In this document: positions 22,683 through 35,800 of the stretch, piece after piece
Position numbering within the stretch: position 1 is the first letter of the stretch
Layout: each line of letters opens with the position of its first letter
Origin: Ciona intestinalis
Lineage: Eukaryota > Chordata > Ascidiacea > Phlebobranchia > Cionidae
NCBI RefSeq assembly: GCF_000224145.3
Contig: NC_020172.2
Location: forward strand, 6,038,983-6,102,982
Length of the DNA stretch: 64,000 nucleotides
Direction of reading: 5' to 3'
Notes under the pieces: model-generated
Seen by the model: the letters and a program-made list of their open reading frames with translations, nothing else
Told to the model about the DNA's origin: nothing
The model's database searches: none
Program-made: the position numbers and the translations under genes

Positions 22683-25655
22683 ATGGCAACTAAGAGGTAA
22701 GACATGTTGTTTCTATGTTGAGTATATAATTTCTATGGTGTTTAATGTTTATATTTTTTTATGTTGAATATATTAGTTTGAGAAGCCCCGAGACCTTACA
22801 ATATTAAAGCAATAACTATTTATATATTATTTCCATGTTTAGCGAAGAAGAGGAAAAAGATGAATCAGCAAATTCTTGGTGGGGTTCGTGGTATGACTCA
22901 GCAAAAAAAAAAGTAAGTAACATAGATGGTGGTCAGGAACACCTGTGTTATAACTGGTAACCACTGTTGTTGCCCGCCATGTAATGATAGACTTGTACTT
23001 TTTATTTATATGTTATAAAGAATAAACCAAGAATATTTTCAGCTTGTTGAAACGAATGAGTTTATCGCTCGAGATTTGAAGGAATTTACGCAAGTCGTTA
23101 AAGATGACACGTCAAAATTTGTCGCACAAACTGCTATTTCTATGAAAGACCAGCTAAACATAAAGGTAAATAGGATTTTTATGTTGACAAAGGTTAGCCG
23201 TTTTTTTTATGTTAACTTTTTGTTGGCAGAAATTTGTTTCCGATTATATTAGTTTAATGATAAATAACTTGCAATAATGTTTTTATTGTAGGCAAACGTG
23301 GAAGAAGCATCGGAAGCCACGAAAGTCGTCGCGACCTCCATCAGTGGATTCCTGGGTAGCGTGGTTAAGCATGTGACACCGTCACCCCCGGATCAGGATG
23401 GTGGGTTTGTATGGGGGTGGTCGGGGGTTTTATGGTTCGCAGGGTGGTCAGGGGGGTTATATGGGGTAATGGGGGTTCCTGGGTATCGTTGTGAAACACT
23501 GCTCATGTTCACAGGAAAACAACAGTCGTTAAAACAGGGGGGTCTGGTCCTATTCGTAAAGTAGCCTTTGTTTAAATTTTTGTACAAACTTTATTCAGAA
23601 AATGCCGATTCAACGATGTTCGTTGGAACACAATCTGGAATGAAAGTTATTTCACCGGCCGAGGTGAGATTTGAACCCGGTATTTTATTTTCCATTTGGC
23701 AAAACTTAATAAAAGTATATCAGATAAGCGATGGTATCACAAATATTTTGTCTTTATATTGGAGGAACCAAAAATGTTATGTTGCATTAACTGATTAACT
23801 ATCGGATTTTTGTTATTGTATTCGAAGAAGTAAATAAAAATTATGTTTTTATTTTTATTCAGGCACGATTGTTCTCGATACAAACCGACCCCGCTACTTA
23901 TTGTAATGAACCTGATAGTGAGTATATGGTTATGGGAGGTTTAGTATATGGGACATGGGGTGACATTGTTTAAATACAGCTACATTCAAAGCTGTTTAAA
24001 CTGTGGTGCTACATATGATGTAAATAACTGTAACATCACTCGTATATTTTTACCAAGTATTTTATTGAGTGGCAACCACCGCAGACACCCCCGAGTTCCA
24101 CCAATGGTTGGAAACGTTCGAACTTTCCGAGAAAAAAGAAGAATTATCGCTGTTGATGTTGGATTATAAAGAGGTTTGTGATGTCATAATTATCACTGTG
24201 ATGTCATAACCTATTGATTGGTCCATGAAATTTACCACTAAAACAATTGTTGTTTAATATGAAATCCATGAAATCCACGGAAACATTTATCTTGTTGCGA
24301 TAATGCGCGGTGAATTATTTGGAATATGCTTTGTCATGTAATTGTTTATTTGTCTGTTCCATTACAGTAGCGAAAATTAAAACAAAATAACAGAATTTTG
24401 TTACAAAATGACAGTGTTTATTTTATTAAACATTAGTAAAGTCGAAATATCCCCCCCCACCCCCTAGGTCCGAACCTTATACACCCGATTGGTCCCCGAT
24501 GCAGTATCTCATGTTGATTTCTGGCAACGATATTTCTACAAGAAGTATTGTTTGGATGAAGTATGTTGTTTCTATGTTTTGGCATAATATGATATCTATG
24601 TAATCACTAATATATGATATCTATGTAATCAGGCGGAGAAACGTCGTGCTCTGTTGGTCGAACGAGCAGCAAAAAAAGAAACCGAACTTTCGTGGGGAGA
24701 TGATGGTGATGTCATAATTAATATAGTGATGTCATAATCAAAATATGTTTTTTTTAGACGATTATGATTGTGTTGAATCTGATGTTGTCATGGTGATACC
24801 ACCTGTTGTTAATGATGTCACTAAGGAAACTGATGATGTCACTAAGGAAACTGATGATGTCACTAAGGAAACTGATGATGTCACTAAGGAAACTGATGAT
24901 GTCATAGTTGAAGCTGATGATGTCACTACGAAAGTCACTGCTAATACTGATGATGTCATCAATAAAGTTGATGATGTCACCACTGATGATGTCACTGCCA
25001 CAAATGAGAAATCATCTGAAGACAAGACAACCGATTGTGATGTAACAAAGGAAAAACAATCAGAATCTGACAAACTATTAAAAGACAATGATGTCATAAT
25101 TACTACTGATGATGTCACAAAAGAAGCTGATTGTTCTACAAAAGACAGCATTGTTACATCACAGACAGTAAAAGTTGATTGTGATGTCATAAACAAGGAG
25201 AGTGATGCAACAGATGCGAAAACAAACGTTGAAACGAAAGGTAATCAACATTGTGATGTCATTATTATGTTTGCATAAGGTTGAATGAATGTAATTTATT
25301 TATTCTTGCTAGTAATCGTTTTTCTGTATACCAATAATTTAGACGACCCATTAGTGACCATTGGCTATGCGTTTTGCTGCAAGAAAAATTAAACAGAACA
25401 CCTGTGTTATAACGATTGCCATTGCCTCACCACACAGATAAATTTCGATGAAACGCTTTTGTCCACAGCTCCAGTTTCAGAATCAACTAGCAATGAAAGT
25501 TCGGATTGGGAAAAAGAATTTGATCTTGAATTGAATGATAAAGATGAATTGTTACAAGATATTGGAGATGTATGATGTCATAATGGTGTGTGTTACATTT
25601 AATTAACATTGTTTCATTACAGGAGGAGATTGAGGGGTGGGACGAGTGGGAGTAA
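22683..25655 (+). CDS. BSDC1: BSD domain-containing protein 1
   Basis: Twelve exons in phase, 435 residues: 22683-22696, 22843-22912, 23043-23165, 23292-23400, 23599-23663, 23863-23917, 24085-24173, 24468-24560, 24633-24705, 24758-25240, 25469-25569, 25623-25655. The N-terminal WWGSWYDSAKKK and ARDLKEFTQVVKDDTSKFVA, then ARLFSIQTDPATYCNEPD, and the BSD-domain core TLYTRLVPDAVSHVDFWQRY with RYFYK match human BSDC1. The C-terminus SDWEKEFDLEL ... DEEIEGWDEWE matches the family's conserved acidic Trp-rich tail. The molecular role of BSDC1 is poorly defined. The 483-bp exon 10 is mostly a DDVTKET-type repeat built from TGATGTCA copies, replacing the unstructured linker of vertebrate BSDC1. The start ATG lies inside a GTTACCATGGCAAC box. 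Confidence 0.93.
24808..24995 (+). repeat. In-frame tandem repeat of the TGATGTCAC motif in BSDC1
   Basis: Four exact 21-bp units (gatgatgtcactaaggaaac plus t, coding DDVTKET) are followed by looser DDVx units (DDVIVEA, DDVTTKV, DDVINKV, DDVTTDDV). The unit core is the deaminated form of the dispersed CRE-like octamer. Confidence 0.85.
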
Positions 25656-26881
25656 TTTCTTTGTTTCTTTCTTTATCTTTGGTGTGTACATTGTTGAGAT
25701 TTTATATTTGCTGTTTATTGCTTTATATTATGCGCAAGAGGTTTATGGGCACCAGGTTGTGTTAGAAAATTATTTGATAACGAAAATATTCTGTATTGGT
25801 GAGGTCAAACAGCGAGACACGCCCTGGGACTTAAGATTTCTACCACAGTTGTTCCATTACCACACTTTTACACATAAATATTGGCATGGCTTAAAAATGC
25901 ACAGAGTGTTGTTTATATATAGGGAACATTGTTTAAGCAAAGATATTTTTCTTATTTGTTAATTACAAGATTACTGTATTAATATATCGGTGTTTCTCAT
26001 AATAAGATCGCTTTCTGTCTTTATGAAACACATTAAAAGATTTTGTACAAAATGTTTGGTGTTAAAAATAAAATTGTGTTGAGTATTAAGTATTCGTAAA
26101 ATAATTTGTAAAACACGACGCGTTTGTCGAGTACCTTAACTTTTACTCCCCTAAATAAAAGTGACATCGCACGAACCGATGTGGCGATAAACGTTGGTTC
26201 CGCTTCACTGCATAAAGCTTTTCCAGAATTTTGGAAAAAAATTAAATTTTTGTTTTTCTGCAAAAACATCGAAAGTTTTGAAGTTTTAAGTAATTTAGCA
26301 AATATTTATTCTTAATATTGATATATATTGTCATTTACTTCATTATAGTTGTATATTTTCGCTTACTCCGCCGGAAATAAGTAAAACTTTTATGTTTATT
26401 TATGTATGTGAAGTTGATTGACAGCTCAGCGAAAAGTTGCGAGTTACAGAATATTTATTTTATTCAATGTTCAAGTCATTATAATGCGTTGGTATATTAT
26501 GACGGGTTAATCTTGTTCAATAAAATAGCATTACCAGAATGTACGTTTTAACTTTTAATAAAATGTAAATTTGTGTAAAAAAAGAAATAAACTTCATGGA
26601 ACACATTAGAACATGTTTATGATTATTTTGTTTTAATTCTGAAATTCTGAAAAAAAAGGTTTTGTTGCTTTTATTTGTAAATTAACTAAAGTAATAATTA
26701 CAAATGACATGTGATGGTTTAAGAATAAGTTAAGTTGCGCAGATTGTGGAAAAAAACAAAATTCTCATTCCATCACCACAATGTTCTACCTTGATATTAT
26801 TTGTTTGTTTTTTATATTTGATTTTTTTTATTCATATTTTGATATAAACCTTATTCCAGATGAGCCGTAGGTATTAACAAG
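25656..26881. other. Interval between BSDC1 and the low-complexity gene
   Basis: AT-rich, no coding exon recognised. A CpG-containing island at about 26115-26205 (acgacgcgtttgtcgag, cgaaccgatgtggcgataaacg) may be the unmethylated promoter of the downstream gene. An acceptor-like ttattccag at 26852-26860, just before the ATG, could be a 5' UTR intron end or a spliced-leader acceptor. Confidence 0.45.
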
Positions 26882-29800
26882 ATGGCCGACGTTGATTATT
26901 ATCAATCGGGGAATCCCCGTTACGATTCACGTGGTTACGACGATCGTTACCGCGGTAACCAACGCGATTCATGGAACGAACGTGGTTACCATGACAACCA
27001 ACCACAACAACAACAAGGTAACCATGGTTACGAACAACGAGGATACCAGGAACAATACACAACACCTCCCACTAGTGGGAGTAATTCCAACAACGAGCGA
27101 TACGAACGACCAACGAATAATCAACGCGTGAGTTGTTTTAGTTGTTAGTTACAACTGCGCAAACTTTTCTTCCAATGAACATATATGTGTTGTTTTCATG
27201 AACACAACTGAATATGGGTTAAGATCTGGTGGGAAAACGTAGAGGACAAAAATAAAGTTTAATTAATTTTAATATATAAGAGATATGTATATATTTCACC
27301 TGAATGGAACTATCAGTGTTTTATTCAAATAGATTCAATGTGACTTAATTTATATGTTAGGCTTGTTTTAACGACTCTTGTTTTGCTGCTAATTTCCTTT
27401 TCTTCATTGTTTTAATTAATTTGATCTTCGAGATCGTATTAAAGAGATAATCCATATATATATTTCTTATTTAGTTTATTTATTTCTTGTATTTAAAGTT
27501 TTGAACCCAATTATTTCCACAGGATACTGACTACCAGGGAGGATATAGGAGGGAGGATGAAAGGTAATGTATTGATTTTACATGGTGGGCCATATGGGGT
27601 TGGTGAAGTGTATGCTGGGAATCAGACGTAGTAGAATTTATTTTAGGCGCCAAACCTGGGGTGGCAGGGTGGGCAGGCCAACCCCCAATTTCTACACTGC
27701 ATTAATCAGTAAACATTACAACCAATAAGTTAGATTTGTTTCACAGGATTTTGTGTCTAACTATCCCTGCCTCCCCTGTGTTTATAAAGATTCTCCAATC
27801 TTCTTATCTTTAATTGTTTATTACTTTAAGAGCATTAAAAGATAATTCTATCATTTATAAAAGCTGAGCCCATTGAACATTATCTATACATTATAAAGCA
27901 TTGAAGCCTTATATAAAAGGTATGACAGCAGGAATGAATATCAACCACAATATGAACAACGTACAAACCAACAACCCAACAATGAACGTTGGAACTCCAT
28001 AAATGAACAACCGAACTACAACGAGTATAACCAAACTAACTATAACCGAATGTATGATGACCAACGACCCCATAATGACCCTTTGCCGCGACCTCATGAC
28101 CCCCTGCCGAACCACACTCGTCCCTATGACGACCCACAGCCCCACAATGGCCCTCAATCCAACTACACGAGGCCCCACGCCCCCCAACCCCACCCCACAC
28201 ACAGGGACGAAGGTTATAGGGAAAATGCAATACAACCAAAGCTGCTCGCTCAAACTGCTGTAAGTATATTTGGTGTTTTGCAACTATGTCTTAACTAATG
28301 ATGCAACGATTTGTGTAAGATTTTAACTATAATTGCTGTATTGTTATGTTTATTATCATACACACAACAACAGCAAAAAGTTTAAAAACAAAGAAAATTG
28401 ACAATGTAAACGTTTTGAAATATTGACTCAGTATAAACTATTTGTTATGAATTAAAAACCTGTTGTGTTTTCGTGGACTCCGGGTAGACATTGTTTTTCC
28501 CTGGTGTTAAGGTAATGATCATTTTCATGAAATGTTAAAAAAGTGCAGAGTATCGGTATTAGAGACAAATGTTGATATAACAATCCCCCACAGACACGCA
28601 ACAACAACGGGATAGCTGTGTTTGGCATCGTGGCCAAGGTTGACCCCCCAGTACAAGGGAGACCCCCTCCTTCCACCCTTAATCCACAACCTTACTTGGG
28701 TGAAGGGGGGCCGGCATCAAGTCCCACCAGGGTGAGTTATAAAAAAAGATTAATTTTTATATCTAGGATTATAACGTCTCTGAATTTTACTATTTTAGAA
28801 AACAAGGTTCCCTATGTTTGGCATCTATAATTGTAACTGCATTTTAACAATATCACCCCAGATATAAATAAAATTTATAATATATATACATGATTATTTG
28901 GTGATTTTTTTCTTGCTTCCTAACACACCCACCTTTTACGCAGACTCAACCCCTTACCCCTATTATGGAACACCCTTCTTCACCCCAACCTTACCCAGGG
29001 GGTTACCCACAACAGGGTAACGCGTATCACAACACGGACATCCCCAACAACAGGTATTATGAATGAACTTATTTGTAGGGGATTATTTTGGCGACTTTTA
29101 AAAATTCATTTACAGCCATGTAGTAACTCATAGAAACGGTGGCATGCGGTTTTCAATTGAGATATTTGGGAGGAATTACGGCCATTTTATGGGAGGCACT
29201 TACGTCCACAATAGTAGCAGCATGGAGCCTTGAAACCATTGCCTCTTGCATTGTGACATCACAGATTCTAATTATTACATTATTAATAGAAACAAAGACT
29301 CTGGTGGTTACCATGGTTACTCGGGTGTCACCGTTGCCTCTAGTGGTGGTTACCGTGACGATAGCAGTGGGTATGGTTCTGCTTCAACGCACACCGAACG
29401 ATCGTACGACGGCCAGCGACCACTAGGAGGGGCTAAACCCAACCTAGCACAGAAACCAAGACTGCCACCGGGTGGTCAAAGGAGGACACCTAGTGGCCCA
29501 AGCTCGCCACCATGGCAACGGGAGTTCGGCGACAACAAACAGTTTGAATATCAACAACAGCAACGAAGTTATAACAATGACAAACAAGAACAAAGCTACA
29601 ACACTGAATCACAGCGGAATTTTCAACAAGATAATTACTCCCAACAACAAAGAAGTTATAATGATCAACAACAACAACAACAACAACAACAGACTTATAA
29701 TAATGAACCTCAGCAACAACGGCAAAGTTACAACAATAATGAACTACAACAACAGAAGTATCGGAACCAACCACAAGATTACGGCAATGGTTATCAACAA

Positions 29801-32800
29801 AGTTACCAACAGGATAATTACCCACAACAACAACAACAACAACAACAACATAGCCACTGGACGCTCCAGAAACCGAATGATAGCCACCATTATCGTTCGA
29901 ATGAAGGCTCAGGGGTGGATAGTTCACAAATCAAGGTGATTTAACTTTATGGTTGGTTTGTTAGTTATTCAAGTAAAATAGGCTATATATAAACTTTTTT
30001 GTCTTCCCCAGTCTAAAAATGTTAAGTAGTGATATGCTTGTCTCATTACACCATGCAAGTCTAAGTACAAGCTCTCGTACAACGAAACTGCGAATGGCTC
30101 ATTAAAAAATAATAAAAAAAAATTATTCTTGGTGAATAAACTTTTTGTAAATATTATATTGTGCATGATAGCAACAGAATCTTTTAACAATAATATTTCC
30201 CTTTAAACGTTATTTCACCAAATCCCCACGTTATAAACACAGGGAGTTCGTGCCGTAAAGAACTTATTTGACAAACCCGGAGCCCCGGTACCCCTACCCC
30301 CAACCTCCATGAGTTATGGGGCTAATCGGTACAACAATGCACGGCCCGTACCGCCCCGACCCCGTGTGACCTCGGATCGAGGGTCAATGTCGCCAACTAG
30401 TGGTCAAAGATACGGGGAGCAACAATTCCCTAGAAGGGGGTTTTCCCCGAACCAGGATTTACCACCAGGGGAAAATTCTAGGGGAGTCCCCAGAAGCCCT
30501 TTGGAGGATGGTAGGAGGGGATTCCCCAATGATAGGGGAATGCCGGTCGATAACAGAAGGGGATTTCCCCAGGATAGGGAACCAATTTATGACAACAAGG
30601 GGATTCACCAGGAGAGGGGGCAAGATGGAAACAGAGGGGGGCACAATGGTAATAGGGGTCACCGCGAAGATAAGGGGTTTAACCATGAAAGAGGGGGTTT
30701 ACCCCAAGATCGGGGTCAAAATATTGACACTAGAAGGGTAATCCCCCAACAAAGGGGTCCAGGTGATGCGAGGGAATTCCCCCAAGAAGTGGGGCCAATT
30801 AACGATGATAGGGGAATACCCAATGACAACAGAAGGGGATTTCCCAATGATCGGGGTCAAGATGGGGTTCGAGGGGGGTTCACCCAACAAAGGGGTCCCC
30901 CACAGCTTACCCCACCTATGGGTGAAGATGGGAGGGGTGGAATGGGGTTACCCCATTTACCCCCACCCCCCCAACACAGCCAGAGTATGTACAACCTTGA
31001 TATCCCACCAAGTAACGATGGAAGATTACGATCGAGTTATTCGGGCGACCACCTTAATAATCCAATGGTGGTTGGGATCAAATACCCAAGCAAGCAACAA
31101 GGTATGTGGTATATAGCTATGTGGTGGTATAGTTAAGGGTATAAATAGCTATGTTATGGTGTTGTAATTTAGGTGGTGTATTACTGTATAGAAGTGGTTA
31201 TCAAATTATTAATTAAATTTGTTTAAAATTCTGATTAAATTTGTTAATTAAAACAAAAAAGAGACGAAAATTGCAATAAACGATAACCTTTAAAACAGGA
31301 CTTTTTCAGGGTTGCATCAACCTTTACATTTTCAAATCGTAAAAGCAGTTCATCACTAAATATATTCTTAAATAATACAAACCCACCTTTGGTTGCTGCA
31401 ACCCCTGGAACTTGATCAAATCTACGCCATTATATTAACTTGTATATTCATGGTGTTTACGATAGTGAACCACGGGCCGTACCGGTTGGAGCATTATGAG
31501 GAACACACATTACCATGTAAATACACCGTAGATGATGATGAGTTAATTGAAAGCAAACTAAATGCATGCGAGTGATTAGTGTTTGGTTATATACAAACAA
31601 TGCATGGAGGCATGAAGTTATAATCAATACACAGTTATAATTGTAATGTGAATGCTATATGGCCGTAGGCATATTATTAAGTGGATGAACGTATTATGTT
31701 CCAATGCCTACTTATGTAAAGCATTTATGGTTGAAAACGTGACAAATTATTGTAATGTTGTGATGAAAGACATTAAAATAATATCCTCCCATTGGCACCA
31801 AACCTGGGGTTCCAGAGTGGGCAGGCATATCTCTAATTTTCTACATTGCATTAATCAGTAAACATTACAACAATAAGTTAGATTTGTTTCACAGGATTGT
31901 GTGTCTAACTATCCCTGCCTCCCCTGTGTTTATAATAGTTTGGTGCCTATAAGCCTACTATAATGAAACACAAATAAACATTGGATAGTTTTCTCTTATA
32001 ACACCTTATATATAGCAGACAATACATAAATACATTACTATAGTGAAGGCTACAGCTGTCCGTTATAATGGCGTATTATATTGCCATCATAATACATTGT
32101 GTGCCAACTGTGTTGTAACTTATAGACTTTGTGTTTTATTGTCCAACACTTAATCATGTTTGAAACAAGTTGCACCAAATAATGGTAGATTGTTTGAACT
32201 AATTTGTGCTTAATTGCTACTGACTATCTTTTCGAAAAAAACTTTCGTATTGAAAACCAGGGAAACTTAAACTGTTTTTGTGAGTAGTATGTACCAAGGC
32301 CATTCACATAGGAATAGGACACCATCATAACTTATTCAAGGACATGCGTGACATGCAGTTACTTCAACTAACCTATTTCATGTCATGCATACCCTGAATA
32401 AACCCCCAAAACGCTGATTAGGCGTCTATAACGACACCATTATATGTATTGTGTTTCATCTTACCCCACCATAATATACATTATATATAACAATATTTAT
32501 ATTTCCCCAGCCCCAGACTCCACCCAGCCCCCCCACCCATACAACCAACCTTCTCAACCCANNNNNNNNNNNNNNNNNNNNNNNNNNNNNNNNNNNNNNN
32601 NNNNNNNNNNNNNNNNNNNNNNNNNNNNNNNNNNNNNNNNNNNNNNNNNNNNNNNNNNNNNNNNNNNNNNNNNNNNNNNNNNNNNNNNNNNNNNNNNNNN
32701 NNNNNNNNNNNNNNNNNNNNNNNNNNNNNNNNNNNNNNNNNNNNNNNNNNNNNNNNNNNNNNNNNNNNNNNNNNNNNNNNNNNNNNNNNNNNNNNNNNNN

Positions 32801-35800
32801 NNNNNNNNNNNNNNNNNNNNNNNNNNNNNNNNNNNNNNNNNNNNNNNNNNNNNNNNNNNNNNNNNNNNNNNNNNNNNNNNNNNNNNNNNNNNNNNNNNNN
32901 NNNNNNNNNNNNNNNNNNNNNNNNNNNNNNNNNNNNNNNNNNNNNNNNNNNNNNNNNNNNNNNNNNNNNNNNNNNNNNNNNNNNNNNNNNNNNNNNNNNN
33001 NNNNNNNNNNNNNNNNNNNNNNNNNNNNNNNNNNNNNNNNNNNNNNNNNNNNNNNNNNNNNNNNNNNNNNNNNNNNNNNNNNNNNNNNNNNNNNNNNNNN
33101 NNNNNNNNNNNNNNNNNNNNNNNNNNNNNNNNNNNNNNNNNNNNNNNNNNNNNNNNNNNNNNNNNNNNNNNNNNNNNNNNNNNNNNNNNNNNNNNNNNNN
33201 NNNNNNNNNNNNNNNNNAGACGTCGTCACACGAAGTTACGACCAATATAACCGGCAACCCCCTCCCCAAAACTTTGACAATGACGACTGGCCACAGCCCC
33301 CGCCTAATTCACCCCACCCCAGAGACACTACCCCACTACTACTCGCTACGACAATCACCCATACCGTGAGCCCCCACCAGGACGTGACGACACCCATGGC
33401 TTCCCCCGCCCACCTCGTCACCCTTATGACCCTGATGATGAAGATAGCTCCGAGGGAATCGATGTCGACGCCCCTACCCCGCCCCCACAGAAGGGGAAGT
33501 CCCTGTGGGGGAACAAACCCCCTAGTGGCCAGATGCGACGAGCCGAACCAGCAGGGTACCAGAAGGATTATGGGTAAATTTAATATAAGATGTCTATGTG
33601 CTAAATATCTGTGCTTACTAACGTATAATTAGAAATGGCTTTTAAATATTATTGCAACATCGTTTCGCCCGATCTGAACATAAGATATCTATGTTTCACA
33701 ACTGCAATATATATATAATTATGGTAAAAATAGTTCTTCCTATTTTGTTGCTGTCCGACAAGACATCGTCATAAATATAAGATGTCTATGTTATGTTTAT
33801 GACCTCATAGATACGAGCGACAACCAGGAGACGGGCTAAACAATGAGTTGAACAATCAACCGATTGTTCGCAAACAATCGCCTCCCAGGAAACCAATGAG
33901 GAATTCTATCAAGAATAATTCGGAGGTGGGTGTGTTTGTAGTTTGTAGTTTAGGACTTTTTCTAATTTTGAAGAACTTTGAATAAAGAACTTTTTTAAAC
34001 TGCCCTTAATGCAGGAATAACTACTGTCAGGAACTGGTGCTAGAAAATCATTTCCAACAAACTGTATAATAGGAGAGACATATTTCGCCCTAAATGGCAT
34101 TGTCAGTTTCTTATTTAAATGGAATGGACAAGTAACTTCTGTGTTTGTTTTCAAACATGGGCACAATACTAAAAAATTAGAAGATTATTTATAACATTTC
34201 TATGTAGGTACCTGATCAGGGTAACCCCCCACAACCGGCCAATGAGAATCACCCGCTGAGCCACGCCCACTCTAAAGATCGCCTCCGTGTGGCGAAAGGA
34301 ATGCCGTCACGTAAACCTCCAACGAGACAATCGAGTTCGGGGAATCTTATTAATGTTGATGATGGTGGGTGTATATGGGGGGTTGGTGGGTGCATATGGG
34401 GGGTTGGTGGGTAGTTGTAATGTTTCATACACCTCGTGCTCGTTTACAAGTTACCGCATATGTAACTTTGTGGGTGATTTTTATGTATGGCTGACAATGT
34501 GTACAACCCATTAGTGCCACTGGGTTGAAGCAATTACTGTTGAGTGTCTTTCCCAAGGACACATACGCCCACAATGGTAGCAGCGACGAGTCTTGAACCA
34601 CTAACCTCTGGGTTAGATACAAGCGCTTGGTTTCACCTCGTTATATTTACACACACGCTATTATTACGTCATAAAGTTTATTTTTTTGTTTCATAGACAA
34701 TGATGACAATACTGATTATGAGATCACGGTTACAACAAACGATTTACGTCACGTGCGACAATCGCCGATCACCGTGCAACAAACGAACATTACAACCCCT
34801 CCTAAGGTATTGGGTTTTTATGGTGTTATATGATGTTTTTATAATTTCAAATCGTATTTTTATGGTTTTGTTGCCTGGGGTTTTATATTATGTCTAAAGA
34901 TTACATTTTATGTTTATTGTTTAAAATAATGTTTTTATAGTTTTGTATGATTTTCTATGTTAATATATGATATCTATGGTTTAAATAATATTAACATTGA
35001 ATTTAGGTGAAAGGTCACGAGGGTTCAAAGGTGAAAAGGTTGACCAAAGATGAAGTGAAAGTTAAAGAAGGTAAAAATATTTGCGTTTTTAAAAATTCAC
35101 CCCGCCATCACCATGGCAACATAATTGACACGGAAGCTTAACCTGCCACGACAAACCTAAAATGCGCCAAGCCGCACATTTTCCACAATACAAACTAATG
35201 GTTTGATGCTGTGGGGAACTTTATGGGCTGTGATGTCATCAAACTTTTGTCATCGCTCTTTTAAAGTCGTGAGGATACGGTTTTATAATTCTATAGATAT
35301 TCTTTGTTTACTACCAAATGGGACGAGAAAATTGAATGAAAAGATGTCCCATCCTACCCCAACCTACTGGACCATCTTACCCCAACCTAATATAGACAAT
35401 CGTTGCAGACAAGAAACTTTCGGAACAAAAGTCAAAAATAGTTTTCAAGGTTCCGGACCCCAACGCAACGAAACCCACCCCCCTTCCCGATATCACGGAA
35501 CCCGTGAATAATAAGAAACAACCACCAACTTATACAGGTATTGTGATGTCATCATGATGTCATAAACATAGGGGCCAAACACAGGGGAGGCAGGGATAGT
35601 TAGACACATACAAATCCTGTGAAACAAATCTAACTTATTGGTTGTAATGTTTACTGATTAATGCAGTGTTGAAAATTGGGGGTTGGCCTGCCCACCCTGC
35701 CACCCCAGGTTTGGTGCCTATGTTAAGCATGGTTGTATTAATGTTTGCATGACAATAATCAACGCACCACTTGACGCCAAAGTTTGTTATTAATGTTACG

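Noticed and set aside
24762-25196. 144-residue minus-strand frame opposite BSDC1 exon 10
   Set aside because: It is the antisense of the DDVTKET repeat (giving VTSSVSL repeats) and has no support beyond the repeat.
25438-25468. Earlier acceptor (cacacag, 25437) for BSDC1 exon 11
   Set aside because: Using it brings an in-frame stop after four codons; the acceptor at 25468 gives the conserved C-terminus.
29490-29927. Val-rich minus-strand and Asn-rich plus-strand frames at the poly-Gln exon
   Set aside because: CAA repeats are open in several frames; only the Gln frame continues in phase into neighbouring exons.
32444-33269. Long frames through the N runs
   Set aside because: They are produced by unknown bases in the gaps and are not evidence of coding.
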